DNA of 64,000 bases from Strigamia acuminata (GCA_949358305.1 OX442314.1:44338581-44402580); one strand, 5' to 3'; shown: positions 43,582 through 56,246, counted from the stretch's first letter. Notes: a model not told the origin generated them from the sequence alone. Numbers and translations are program-made.

Positions 43582-46500
43582 ATGGCTCAAGCTTCTATAA
43601 CCAAAAAGAGTTGCAAAAGCAAACTTTCGAGTAAAAAATCGAAATCGGCTCCTCATGGTAACACCACCATGACTTGTCCACAGCACGTGCTAGACACCGA
43701 GGATTCGTTTCCAGACACCGATTTTCAATCCCAGGTAAGGGTTGAAAAAAAGTTGAAAGGGTTGCTTTGAGTTGTGGGATAAATTTTGATAAAAAATCTA
43801 AAAATCTTGTTTTTTCTCAGCATGCAAACGATGATGCTGACAAGGCTTTTCCGGACTGCCTTAACAGCAGCTGCCAGCACTCTTTCTCAGGTCTTATGGA
43901 CTGAGACCACAAATTTCGATCTCAATATTAGGAGCCTGTAGCCTGTAGCAGTTTTGATTCTCTATTGCACACTGATTTAGATGGAGATCACGATGGTAGA
44001 ACTTTCTTTAAAAGTACTGAATTATCTTAGGCAAACCATAAATAACATCATTTATTTGTTATTTATACAATTTATATCTCACATCATATCTTCGTAAAAG
44101 TTGCAATTTTCAATGATACCGTATCAATTATTTGTGGAATTCAATTTGTTTTTGACATGTGATTTGATTGATGTCAGCAGGTTTGAATTGAACTTAAAAA
44201 TTCGCCATTTATTACTCATGCTGCAGCACGGATAAAGAAGACATATTTTCTAATAGGTATTATATAGATTTTAATCTGATAACTTTCAGTTTGATTTATC
44301 TTTTGACAAATGTGTGTAAAGATTGAACATTGAATTTGTCTAATTTTTCTAGTCAATTGTGCATAGAAGAAGGAATAGCCCATTTGAGCGTGCACAGCTC
44401 GAGAGCAAGCTCGCCGGTCACTTCTTTGCAAGCGACGACAAGCGAACAATGCACGAGCGACCAAGCGGCTAGTGACGACATCCAAGTCGATTATCGAGGA
44501 GGCACTCCACAAAGCGGTGGATGGTTCGACGGACTTTTAGGATGTTTACGTCCCGTATGGACCATCATTGGCAAGGCAACTGTAAATGAGATCAAGTTGC
44601 AAGGTCATTACTTGCAAGTTTAACATACTGTAGACAACAACTCGACACAGTATTTATGTCGCCTATATAATGTTTTATTCTTGCAGCTGATGAATGGGAG
44701 ATCCCGTTTGAAAACATCAGCGATTTGCAATGGCTCGGGAGTGGTGCTCAAGGAGCGGTTTTTCTGGGCAAGTTGAACAGCGAACAAGTAGCCGTGAAAA
44801 AGGTGCGCGAGCAGATGGAGACAGACGTTCGACACTTAAGGAAGTTGAATCATCCCAACATCGTATCATTCAAGTAAAGCAATTAAGATCTTAATCAATT
44901 GCCAATAATTTATATCATTGTAAATTTGTAAAGGGGCGTTTGCACTCAGGCACCGTGTTATTGCATAGTCATGGAGTATTGTCCTTACGGACCGTTATAC
45001 GAACTGTTGAGGACTGGACGGGAAATTCTGCCTGCCGTGTTGGTTGATTGGGCCAAACAGATTGCATCTGGAATGAATTATTTGCATCAACATAAACTAA
45101 TCCATAGGGATTTAAAATCACCAAAGTACAATTTGTTTGTTCATTCATTGTGATGGATCATCGGTGTTTCTAATTACTTTTTTGTTCCCTTTCTAAACAG
45201 CGTATTAGTGGGTAAAAATGAAGTGATTAAAATATCCGATTTCGGCACAAGCCGTGAATGGAACGAAATCAGCACGAAAATGTCATTCGCCGGCACCGTT
45301 GCATGGATGGCACCTGAAGTTATTCGCAATGAGCCATGTTCAGAAAAGGTGGACATTTGGTCGTTTGGCGTCGTGCTGTGGGAACTACTTACGTGCGAAA
45401 CTCCGTACAAAGATGTTGACTCTTCGGCCATCATTTGGGGTGTCGGAAACAACAGCTTACATTTGCCTGTGCCGTCAACTTGCCCGGATGGGTGTGCGTT
45501 GTTGATGAAACAATGCTGGTAATGGGTGTTTACCTTTCAACCTTTGGTCACATGCTTAAAATAGTGTGTCATTCAAATGCAGGAGTCCGAAACCCCGGAA
45601 TCGGCCCTCGTTTAGACATATTTTGATGCATCTAGACATTGCAGCTGTGGAGATTTTAAGCTTTCCAAAAGAGGATTATTTTAAGACGCAGGTAAAGTAA
45701 AACTGTTATAGAAGAAATAGAGCGCAACGGTAAATCTCTTAACAAATCTCGTAATTTGTTCTGTTTTTATAGGCAACTTGGAAAGAGGAAATACGTCAGC
45801 ACATGGTTAAATTCCAAAGCGGTGGCAACCACCATCTGCCGCGGATCGAAGAGGATTTGATTAAAAAGCGACGACAGGAGCTATTGCACGCACAAGATGT
45901 CCGGGAACACTACGAAAGAAAGCTGGAGCGGGCCAATAATTTATACATGGAATTAAGCGCGTGTTTACTCCAATTAGAGCAAAGAGAAAAAGAGATAATT
46001 AAGTAATTTAATTTCTTATTCGTTAATTCAGGCACAATGACAAGAAAGAAATGATGACTAAAAAATCATTTTTTTTGCCATTACCACTGCTTCGGTTATA
46101 GTCATTTTAGCGACGCTCATTTTAGCGATTTTTACCAAAAAAGTCCCATTTTAGTGATCACGTTTTAGCGACACGATTTACCGTAACAATCCGGCTCAAA
46201 AACGTGGTTTGCATAAAAAAAACCAGCATGGTTAGGTCCGCGGGAAGTCAAGCGGGGGCGCTGCCCCCCCTTGTTAGCCCTTCTTAGGAATTAGTGTTAG
46301 TATTAGTGCCGTTTTGTGTCGCTAAAATGACACGTTCGATAAAATGGTGTGTCGCTAAAATGAAATCGCTAAAATGAAATCGCTAAAATGTACTAGTAGT
46401 ACATCCCACTGCTTTTAACGAACATTCCTTGTCAGAGAAAACAGGATATTACAAGTGTACAGTATTTTTTAAATGCACGCATTAATCAATACAGGATGTT

Positions 46501-49500
46501 GCTTTATTTCAGTCTTTTGGTTTCTTTTCAAAGCCAAAACACTGGTGTAGGGGTTAGAAGAATTATTTTGAGTTACTGCAATCAGAAAACTTAGAGAAAA
46601 AACATTAGAAATGTTGTATTGTTAAATGTGTAGATGATATTTTAAAATTACAAGATTTTAGCCAATGTAAATGTTGCGGCCCATGTTCGAACTGCAAGAT
46701 GCACACTTGACATACAAACATGAGTTGAAATATGCAACCCAGTTAAAAAAAAACGCTAAAGGTTCGTGGAAATCCCATGCTCGACACAGAATTTCAATGC
46801 TTAAAATCTGACCTTTTTACAATCGATATTATACAGAGTAATTATATTACAGCTAGGCAATAAATGTTGTTAACTATAGGCTTGTCCAATAAATAAATAT
46901 AAATCTAACAACATTTATTGCCTCTTTATATAATTTATATTTTGCGTCATAATTTAGCAAAATATTCAATTATTCAATAATTGAAAACATTTAAAAAATA
47001 CTGTATGTGGGGAATTGTTGTTAAAAAAAGTATTAAAATTTATCTTTCAATTATCCTAGGCGAGAACAGCAATTGCAGATGTACAGCAGACCATACAAGA
47101 CACATATAGTGCGACCTCTGATTAAAGCCCAAGAACGGCTGAATAAGAAACGAGCGTACAAGTCGCCCCCCGAGCAGACCAGCCCGGACAGCCCGAAGAA
47201 AGCACCGAGCGGAGAACAACAACAGCAACAGCAGCAAGCCTCCCCAAGTTACCATCCGTCAGCCTCCAAGATACGCTTTCGAAAGGCAAGGCATCGACGC
47301 ACGAGCAGTCACAGCGGAGGGTCTGGAAACCAAGGCTACCTCGTGAATTCACCGCGAAACAGCCCCAGCCACGAGCGTCGTGTCGTGGACTCTGAAACGC
47401 AAACTGAAACTATGGACGTGAGCGAAACGGACACGAGCCCCAATTTCGTAGGAGCCAAATTCCACTTGCCGAGTCCAGAAAACATTGCGGACACTTCTGT
47501 AGGAGCTGTCAGCGACCGCGATCGGAATTCCAATGCTGTGTGCTTAACTGACAGAAATCATTGTGTAAATTATGTGAACTCCGATGCAGTTCGGATTGCA
47601 GCTGATGGTGATGGTGATGGCAATGGCAATGGAGTGATGGACAAAACCGACTTGGGAGGGACGAGTGCATGTTCCACCCAAGACGAGACTAATCAAAATG
47701 TCGTCGACTCTAGTGAGGATAATGTGACTAAAAGTTTGTCAAATGGAAATAGAGAAGAGAAAAAAACAATTGAAATTATTAAACAAGTGAACTCTAGTGA
47801 ATCTGGTAGTCAGAAGCGGTTTATTTTAGACAAAGGTGTGAATGGTTTACACGTATTGATGAGGGAGCGTCGATCCTTTTCTGGAACAAGGCCCTTGCTA
47901 GTGAACGGTGAGACTGCCGGGGCAACATCTCAGGAGCAAGAAAACTCGTTGTCGGAGGAAGAGGGAGATGTTGGTGACAGTGATGATTACATTTTAAGGT
48001 AATTTGCTAGACATTTAAAAACTAGATGAACAAAACTTGGAGGATACAAATCAATTTGATTTTTAATTGAAATTAAAATCTGCTTACCGTACTGCCTCAT
48101 TTAAACGCCCGGGCGTTTATATTTTTTTTTGGGCTGACCCGCCAGGCGGTAATTTGAAACCAGGTGTTTATTTGAACCAGGCGTTTAACCAGAAAAATAG
48201 TCCAAAATAAATTTTCCGGAAAACAAAGTAACAAAAAAAAAATTTTTTTTGGAAACAAATTTTTAATTTTATATTTTGCAATCATCTACACATCCCATTT
48301 AGTTAATAAGTGATCAGAAACAGCAAAGGCACTCGGAAAGTGCCAAAAATTGCAGCAGCGTCAATTTTTGTGCGCCACTTCAGAAACGTTTTGTAGACGT
48401 AATTGTCCATTCCCCGTTTGCCCGGCGCCAAATTGAAACCCGGCGTTAATACGGGGCCGGCGTCTATAAACTTTTGTGTGTACGCCTGCCCGGGGTAAAA
48501 ATGGGCGTTTAAATGAGGCAGTAGGGTAAGCTGACAGGAATTAAATGTATCACCCAAATTGGGTGCCGTAATACCTGTACAGGCGCACAAGGCGTGTGCC
48601 TAGGTCTCAAAACCAGCCTTGTCCATTCACGATACTGGACCCCATTTAAAAAAAATTAAATTCAACAAAAAATATTTTCAATTTTTTTTTAAATTTGAAT
48701 TTGCAAGCCTCTACCGCCGCTCAGTGAGAACTATGAGTAACTCCAAGTCCACCCACAAAGACATCGCAAATTTCCGGGCCATCACTGCAAAGCCTCAATA
48801 ACGCTTGTTTATAAAAAGAAATTAAAATTTTTAGTTAGGCCTTAGAATCATATTTTACTCCAAATGCAATCATTTGTTGTAAATTATTTATTTCAAATAC
48901 GGAGTAATTCATTTTATCATTTCTTTTGCACAATCTCAGTGCACGGGCAGACGTGCAGCAGAATTATTTCGTTTACAGCGTGACATCCTGAAAAATCAAG
49001 TTATCAGAATATTTGACCTCAGAAAGGCTATGTGTACTGACAAGGAGACCGCAAGAGTGTGTAATCCACAATTGTTAAAATTGTTTGTAAATAAAGCATT
49101 CACATCACCTAAACAATCTATTTTTCTCATATTAAAATGCACCTCTCTCTCACATTGTTACAAACAGTAACAACACACAGGATTCCTTACTGTGTGTTGA
49201 AACACCATTTTTTGATATTTTGAGTAAAAAGGTCAAGTGTAGCACTACATTTGGTGATTAGCCTGTTCAAACCTTACTCTGGAACCCAGGTAATTTGATA
49301 TCACATGACATATGACATCACAACTTTGTTCACCAACATGACTGCCTGCATGAAGCAACAATAGTGTGTTGTGGTGGCTCAGTGGTTAAGGTAATGAATC
49401 AGGAATCTTTCCACACAGGTTCAAATCCTGTTGTCGGTGAAAATTTTTACTTTTATTTTTTCTTTATTTTTAGCAGTAAAGTTAATGTTTGTTATTTTAT

Positions 49501-50352
49501 ATTTTTTTTAAAATTTTTTTTTATAATTTTAATTATATTAAATTAATTAATTAAAATTTTTTAAAAACAAATATAAAATAACAAACATTAACTTGACTGC
49601 TAAAAATAAAGAAAAAATAAAAGTAAAAATTTTCACCAACAACAGGATTTGAACCTGTGTGGAAAGATTCCTGATTCATTACCTTAACCACTGAGCCACC
49701 ACAACACACTATTGCTGCTTCATGCAGGCAGTCATGTTGGTGAACAAAGTTGTGATGTCATATGTCATGTGATATCAAATTACCTGGGTTCCAGAGTAAG
49801 GTTTGAACAGGCTAATCACCAAATGTAGTGCTACACTTGACCTTTTTACTCAAAATATCAAAAAATGGTGTTTCAACACACAGCAAGGAATCCTGTGTGT
49901 TGTTACTGTTTGTAACAATGTGAGAGAGAGGTGCATTTTAATATGAGAAAAATAGATTGTTTAGGTGATGTGAATGCTTTATTTACAAACAATTTTAACA
50001 ATTGTGGATTACACACTCTTGCGGTCTCCTTGTGAGCTTTATATGGGGATTAACCCAGAATCAGAAAAATGTCCATATGTGGACTTTGGTATTTTTTTCT
50101 GCCATGATCCCATCCAGTTGATTAATTGTCACCTTTTCTCTTTCATTTAGGCTAGTAACAAATTGCCTAAACAGAATAAGCATGCACTCCAATTCAACGC
50201 TTAGTTCCGAGGACGAGAACACCCCTGCAGAATATTCCAGTCAATTTAATCCCAGCATGTTAAGAAGTTTGGATCCTTTACAATCCGATGGATTATCAGA
50301 CAAAGAACAGTCAACTGTTTATAGTCAAAATAACCGAATTTTTTTTACTTGA
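43582..50352 (+). CDS. wnd: Dual leucine zipper kinase (MAP3K12/13, wallenda)
   Basis: This is a MAP3K that in animals activates MKK4/7-JNK and p38 signalling in axon injury and synapse growth. Exons are 43582-43734, 43821-43890, 44353-44603, 44687-44873, 44934-45125, 45201-45518, 45583-45691, 45773-46002, 47060-47998 and 50151-50352. The signature [13 protein letters not shown] precedes the kinase domain. Kinase motifs are GSGAQGAV (44,737-44,760), VAVKK with the ATP lysine (44,797-44,799), HRDLKSPN across the 45,125/45,201 junction, DFGTS (45,238 on) and MAPE. The leucine-zipper region [18 protein letters not shown] lies in 45773-46002. The long 47060-47998 exon is low-complexity and acidic at its end. 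From 44,353 onward all phases agree. The join between 43,890 (phase 1) and 44,353 (needs phase 2) does not, so the N-terminus is incomplete or misjoined. The 3' end is the first in-frame stop. Confidence 0.88.
46099..46393. repeat. Inverted array of TTTTAGCGA words in a DLK intron
   Basis: CATTTTAGCGA occurs about four times on the left (46,100-46,175), with variants. TCGCTAAAATG occurs about four times on the right (46,320-46,393). The core is about 140 bp and includes GGGGGCGCTGCCCCCC. It looks like a small foldback element in the 46,003-47,059 intron. Confidence 0.65.
48083..48531. mobile_element. TIR element with GGCGTTTA words in a DLK intron
   Basis: Termini GCTTACCGTACTGCCTCATT and near-complement enclose about 449 bp. 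The inner TIR word AAACGCCCGGGCGTTTA is varied several times inside (AGGCGTTTAACC, CGGCGTTAAT, GGGCGTTTAAAT). No coding capacity. Confidence 0.65.
49368..49440 (+). other. tRNA-like module, left palindrome arm
   Basis: It has a box A-like TGGCTCAGTGG (49,375-49,385) and box B GGTTCAAATCC (49,419-49,429) at tRNA-like spacing. The T stem ACAGG/CCTGT pairs. The D and anticodon stems are weak, so it is more likely tRNA-derived (SINE-like) than a functional tRNA. Confidence 0.5.
49633..49705 (-). other. tRNA-like module, right palindrome arm
   Basis: Mirror image of the left-arm module on the minus strand, with the same A and B boxes. Two Pol III-type promoters facing the palindrome centre would be convergent if active. 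Confidence 0.5.
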
Positions 50353-50950
50353 AATGAAGAGTCACACAGAGAAACGTCGATTTATTCTTAAGTCAGTATT
50401 TTGCAATAATCGACATTTGAAGAAAATATTAAACTCTGTAAATTGTTTGATGTTATCAATTTTCATGGTTTTGTAAAAATAAAATAAATAGAAGTCATGA
50501 ATTTAGCTAAATAAAGTCTAAAATATATACGCCCGGTAGTTCTAGAAGATTTTTGATCAAGTTGTCTTATGAAAATAGAAGTTAAATGTTAACCCAAGGA
50601 AATTTTTCACTTTTATATTATCTATAATAATTTGTTGAGGTGATGGCTCCACTGGAGTGCTCCAAATTTACAATTTGCGACCAGGACTGTTTAAGTAATA
50701 ATTCTGCTTTGGTGGTACATTTCCATTGCAAAAACTTCGGTTTTTACCTACTGAATAATTTTTCAGCCTTGACAAGTCCAAAATGGTCTTCACAATCTCA
50801 AATTACGACTAATTTTCTTGTTTAACTGTCAACAGAAATATTCATTATTACCTCAGAGAACACATAGTTTTGGATTGTAAGTAAAGCCCGGATAAATGCA
50901 TAATCGCACAGGAATTATTTTTATTAAATACAAAGCCGAAATTGGCTATT

Positions 50951-51100
50951 AATGCATATTTTCCGAAAATTAGAAATAAATGCATATTTTCCGAAAATTA
51001 GAAATAAATGCATATTTTCCGAAAATTAGAAATAAATGCATATTTTCCGAAAATTAGAAATAAATGCATATTTTCCGAAAATTAGAAATAAATGCATAAA
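50951..51100. repeat. 28-bp tandem repeat
   Basis: About five head-to-tail copies of ATGCATATTTTCCGAAAATT plus AGAAATAA, nearly identical. Each unit contains the palindromic core TTTTCCGAAAA. Confidence 0.85.
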
Positions 51101-51265
51101 TCGCCACTGAAGAAGCATGGACGTCCGAAAAAAACGTAGCGGTCAAGAAAGACTATGAACCGACACACGTGACATTGGGTAGCAAGGTTCATGAAGCGGA
51201 TTAGATTGATGAAACTTGAAGCAAATTCATAATTATATGAATAACAAATAAATGACTAAGCTTGT

Positions 51266-51970
51266 ACGCGGATCGGTTCTGATCCGCATATCCGCGGATC
51301 GGATCAGATCGGATGCGGATGCGGATTGGAGCAAACCATCCGACCGCCATTTTAATTGCGGGTCGGATGGGCGCTCAATCCGCACGATAAATCCGCGGAT
51401 GGGAATCCGTTCATCCGCGGATTGATCCGAACCATCCGAACCATCCGCACGTGGGACAAGAATTTTTTTTTATAACGATTAGAAATTTAGGATTCCTAAT
51501 ACTGTTATAAAACTCAAGACGAATTCTATAGATTTCATTTTTTGCAATGAAATGAATAAAATTTATCTTGAGGTTCCGGTCGTGTTGGCCCCGCCGTCCG
51601 GACGGAGGAGGCAAAAAAAATGATTAGTTTTTTTTTAACGAAAGACAGGTTTAACACAGTGTGTGTTACATCTATTTTTCGTTGTTGGTGTGTGTCACAC
51701 ACTATAACACCGATATATGTCAAACCAACGAGATGCTATCGTATTTCAATTTTAAATTGAAATGCGATCAGCCGATCACGTTGTGTTGCCGTTGCCGCCC
51801 GGCTGGTCCGTAACAACGATTATTCAATCCGCAATCGGATCCGCGTATCCGTGGATCGGATCGGATTGGCGGCGATCGATCCGAATTTTGCGGATCATCC
51901 GAACGGATCGGATCGGATTTTTTTTTCATCCATCCGTGAGATTCGGATCGGATTCGGATTCAAAGCCCAT
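51266..51970. mobile_element. Foldback-like element with CGGATCGGAT / ATCCGCGGAT arrays
   Basis: Left (51,266-51,450) and right (51,825-51,970) arms are packed with ATCCGCGGAT and GGATCGGATC words in both orientations. They flank a roughly 370-bp core without a recognised gene. Confidence 0.65.
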
Positions 51971-52249
51971 GTTCTTCAACAAATAAACAAGTAGTTTATT
52001 ATCACGATTAAACCTGTTGTTTTCTTTAAAATCACCTAACATTAACAAGCACACACAATTTTTTCGCTTTGTTTTTATCAACATTTATGTAAGTTTATTT
52101 CGTTTATAAAGCTAATTTGTTTTGGTATCATTAGTAGAGTTAATTTGTGCAGTGTGTCTCTATAAACACCGCACACACGTCGTGTACTCGCATCCTCGCA
52201 TCCTGTGCATACGTGAAGTGCGCGCACGAGTACCGCACGCATTTTGACG

Positions 52250-52345
52250 CCCGACATCGACGCTCTCATTGGGACATCGACGCTCGCATCAGCGCATCGA
52301 CGCTGGCAATGGCACATCGTCGCTCGCATCGATACATCGCGCTCG
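52250..52345. repeat. Degenerate ACATCGACGCTCGCAT repeats
   Basis: About five to six diverged 16-18-bp units in a GC-rich patch. Open frames across it are repeat-driven. Confidence 0.5.
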
Positions 52346-52352
52346 GAAACGA

Positions 52353-52936
52353 ACACACCCCGTGAAAATCGTGTGGTTTTACAAGTTTTTTTTGCTTTAT
52401 CTCTCGATTTAATTAATTTTATTAATTTTGAAAATTGTTTTTACTTATTTTATTTTTATTTCATTGTACTGCGTTTCTTAAGCATTTTATATTGTATATG
52501 CACTTTGTGGGTTATTTCTATTTATCAATTTGTTTGAAGTAATTTTCTCATTTTTATTAGGAACATCAATTGGGTTATAACGAATGTGCCTGGCCCAGCA
52601 GTGGGTGTTACATTTCTACGTCAAATTGTGGAAGAAGATCCAACTACCGAAGAGATAAAATACAGTATATAAGGGACAATGTTAATTTTTTAAGACGAGA
52701 ATAGCCACGGCGTAAAATTATTCAATTTGCTTTTTTTTTATTTCATTTGCAATCTTTGCAATCACCGAGTCGTAGCCAATGAACTTTGCCCACTTGTACT
52801 TATACAAACACAATCAATTCTCATGTGCCGTTGTCCAGACCCAGAATGTATCCAGATGTTTCAATATGTACGTGTTTTTTTTTTTTTTAAATTTTAATGT
52901 TTTTTAAATATAAAATTTCTTTCTTTTAGGATATAC
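52353..52936. other. Non-coding spacer
   Basis: AT-rich, no gene or clear repeat recognised. Confidence 0.4.
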
Positions 52937-52940
52937 AGTA

Positions 52941-53957
52941 TGTTGTGACCCGACTGGACCGGGGTCAACGAAGAGTTTCTCTCGTGACCTCGTTTCGGGT
53001 GTAAGGGGAGCCGCAAGCGCGTCTCCCTTCCCTCAGTGCATTGACATCTAGTCAATGGACAGGCGTCTGCCCTGAGGGAGTGGGGATGGCTCGTCCACCC
53101 CACCATTGGGTGATTCCGGTCACCTGTCAACCCCGCTTTGTGCAAAGGAATGTGCCTTGCACTGAGCGGGCAGAACCAACACAACCATCAAACGAGAAAC
53201 ACACGTAAACCCGTCGTCCTACAAGATCAGGCCCAAGTAAATATACTGGGATTGACCAAGGACAAAGGACAATTTACCGTGAGTACGTTTGGTCAGTGTC
53301 AAACTCCGCAGAGTAACCTGCGAGATAAGATTACCACACTATTTTAGCACACCAGCTAGAAATAGTAAAAACCAACTCCAGTTTAGTGAGTTGTGCAGAC
53401 AAACGGTCGCACAAGCCTAAACTGCAGTAAAACCACGACGAGCGTTCCCGCCGCTGTGTGACCGCCGGGAGCCAGAAGAGTCCGCCGCTGTGTGATCGCC
53501 GGACACCACACAAAAACCTAGACAACAGCCCGAAGTAAGCCTTTTAACTAAGCATTCACTCGCGCCCGACCAGCGTGAGCCCGAAGGACCAGCCAGAGAC
53601 GAGTCGAGGACGCCATATTGCCACGCCGGCCCAAGACGACACCACGTTGCCACAACGAGGACGCCATCTTGGACGCAAACGAGACAAAGGACGACCTCGC
53701 CGATTCCAGCCAGCTTTCATCATACCTTTACCTTTCCATTTCCCATCACCTATTCCGATTTACCTTTTACCTACCTTTCATATATATATATAAGATATAT
53801 CTGTACATTGTCCCACAGAATAAATCTATATTATATTTTACCTTTTATATCTGTGTAATCATTTCTTTGGGTAAACCGCTTGAGACAAAGCGGTAGTGAG
53901 TTAGTCGAATTAAGTAATCAACCCACGAGTTAGCGACGGTTAGAGTTGAGCGCGACA
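52941..53957 (+). mobile_element. Solo LTR with AGTA target-site duplication
   Basis: It begins TGTTGTGACC and ends GAGCGCGACA, 1017 bp. It is flanked by AGTA at 52,937-52,940 and 53,958-53,961. An AATAAA lies near 53,819, with a TATATATATATAAG stretch shortly before. A 4-bp duplication fits Ty3/gypsy integration followed by LTR-LTR recombination. The ending GCGACA is also that of the gypsy LTR at the left of the window. Confidence 0.8.
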
Positions 53958-53961
53958 AGTA

Positions 53962-54641
53962 CTAGGAGAACATGTTACCGGGTGCCGATATGTTTAATCT
54001 TGGACGAACACTAGTGTTTGTTTTTTTTCCTTCAGTTTTTATGTTATTATCTTATTTAATTGCTTTGCTTTGTTCACTAGATTGATATGTCTATATAAGG
54101 TCTGTCCAAAAAGTATGTGGAATTATGAAGAATTTGAAGAAAATTAACTTCTAATTTTTTAATTTAATTTTCCTTTTAGGATTATTAAATATACCACTCA
54201 AGCAATGTCTGATTAAATTTTCAGACTGATTTTCAGACTGATTCATCATGCATTGTTATTTCTTAACTACATTTTTGGATTGTTATTATAAAATAATTAC
54301 TAAAACAATTTAATTTTTTACCCGATGATTATTACTTTTTTAATATGGGCTTTCAGAAAATGTAAAAATCCCACTCACTTGTCAGTGCACTTGAACTTTA
54401 ACTAACAAGTAAGCATTTGACAGTTCAGCTTGCCAAAAGACCCACACAATGTCAAGAAATTAATTCATGAATTTTTTGGATTGGCAAAGTGTAAGGTTAC
54501 AGAAAAAAATGAAGTTGTTTACAACTGGGAATGGAAAATAGTGTTACTTTAGATGAATAGACCAGTCTGCGGAACCGACGGTATCTAAACGTGATTATTC
54601 ATTTCAATCGATGCCACATAAACTGAATAACCGTTGAACTT
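53962..54641. other. AT-rich spacer
   Basis: It contains GGTCTGTCCAAAAAGTATGT near 54,100, reminiscent of mariner termini, but no partner end was found. Confidence 0.3.
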
Positions 54642-55260
54642 TTGAATGCTAAACTGTGCAAATTTGGGATTAAAGGTCCAGGTGAAGCTTCGGTGATGGT
54701 GAAATTTGGAAGGTTATCTGAGTATATCAGCACCAATTATGTTGTATCTATGCTAAAATTTCTCAAAATTCTAGATTTGAATTCAGACATAAAAGAATTG
54801 CCTTTGTCATCCAAAACATTGGGCATAACATATGCGATAGATTTAATAATGACAAGATTATTTATAGATGCAGGTAATTTGAATGATAGCTTGGAATTGG
54901 ATACCGATTCCAATGTTTTTGAAAAAGAAGTTGGTTCTAGTTTTAGTTGTTCAACCAATTTATACGGCAGGCTATTTCATGCAATAAATGGTGCGCAGAA
55001 ACTAAAGCTTTCAACACTTTGACTTCTATATGCGAGTAGAAAATTTCTCAAAAAGAAATTCAAAACAATGAGGTTACTGGAACTAGAAGCATCACACCTT
55101 TGGATGCATTACGACAATACAGCCTACATCGATTGAAAGTGAGAGAGCATTTTCTTCATCGGCCAATATTTGCACAAAAAAGCAATCCTCTTTGAGTGAT
55201 TTTTCACTGAATGCTCTGTTTTTTAAAGACATAATTTTTACATCTGCAAGAGGGTATTAA
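54642..55260 (+). pseudogene. hAT transposase fragment 1
   Basis: An open segment containing LPLSSKTLGITYAIDLIMTR and LNDSLELDTDSNVF is followed, after frameshifts, by SESERAFSSSANICTKK-type sequence. That is the hAT C-terminal dimerisation region as seen in fragment 2. The N-terminal DDE part is missing. Confidence 0.7.
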
Positions 55261-55344
55261 CATTTCTATTTTTTTAGAATAAAATTTGTCTCTTTAAACT
55301 TTTGATAGTGTTTTTAGTGTATGTGACTTTTCGTTAGCGATTTT

Positions 55345-55705
55345 TGGTGCCATGATCTACAGTTTCACCACCTGTGTTTCATTTAAAAATTACATCAATA
55401 ATTGCTTCAATGTTTTGATAAATCCAATGCAAAAACTTCACGAATGTTTTGCTCAGAGAAATAAGCACAAATTCAATTTTTATATACAAAGTGAGTTCAA
55501 ATTGTGAAAAGCAATGCTTTACCTGATATCTGAGAAGTGATGAAAGCAGTTTTTATCCGGGCATTGTCTGAAGCAGAAGACCATTCACCATATTCTCTGA
55601 AAACTTCTGACGAAATGGTTAAAGAAACGTATGTCTGCAAACATAAGTGTAAATAATGATTTGATTAATTTAGATTTAGATTTAGATTCAAATCATGTTA
55701 ATATT
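55345..55705. repeat. Dispersed repeat blocks shared with 60.9-61.1, 62.7-62.8 and 63.06-63.28 kb
   Basis: TTTAAAAATTACATC...AATTGCTTCAATGTTTTGAT and GAAGTGATGAAAGCAGTTTT blocks recur downstream in the same order. They mark a repeat family associated with the hAT fragments. Confidence 0.55.
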
Positions 55706-55799
55706 TAGACTTTAAGGCAACACATATCCATTTCAGAGTCAATTAAGAACATTTTATTTATTAAGCGTATTATGTCTGAATTGTGCCAATGCATTGCTT

Positions 55800-55965
55800 T
55801 TGACTTCTCTTTTGTTGTTTATTGTGACAACCAGTCGGCCGCTGATTGAGTGGGGAAGTGGTACTTACCCATGTGGGAACAAAAATCAACTTTGCTGATG
55901 TTTTCACAAAGGCCTATGATCGGGTCAAGATGTCTAAATTTTGTCAACATCTTTTTGGATGAGGT
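55800..55965 (+). pseudogene. Copia RNase H C-terminal fragment
   Basis: A frame with NQSA, then HVGTKINFADVFTKAYD and ending CQHLFG, matches the copia RNase H end. It includes a stop and a frameshift. Confidence 0.5.
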
Positions 55966-56009
55966 TTTTTTCGTGTGACTGAATATTACAGAACTATAGG
56001 GGGCCGTAT

Positions 56010-56246
56010 TGTGGGATATAAGTCTGCGTTGTACTTGAGTGTTTGTATAGCCCCGTTATATTCTTTATGAATTACAATTGTTTTTAAATGGGTGGCGCCC
56101 TCTAGTGGCGTCTTTGTACTTTTCCTTAAGTTTGGTCACATGATTTTTATCATTCTTGTAAAGTAAGATGGTGATGTTGTGCGACATGAATAAATGCTCC
56201 TTTTTGAAGTATTTCCTCTTTGAGTCTCCCGTGTAATTTCCCAACA
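56010..56246 (+). mobile_element. Probable copia 3' LTR
   Basis: It follows a polypurine-like TATAGGGGGCC, begins TGTGGGATA and ends TTTCCCAACA, 237 bp. The position right after a copia RNase H end supports it. No partner LTR was found. Confidence 0.45.

Larger units (their letters stand above)
49041..50032. repeat. 992-bp near-perfect palindrome in the last DLK intron
   Basis: Two arms of about 496 bp (49,041-49,536 and 49,537-50,032) are inverted copies with only scattered differences and essentially no spacer; the centre is A/T-rich. It ends 119 bp before the final DLK exon. Each arm carries a tRNA-like module and, at its outer end, about 150 bp homologous to the 3' flanks of channel copies B and C. 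Confidence 0.9.
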
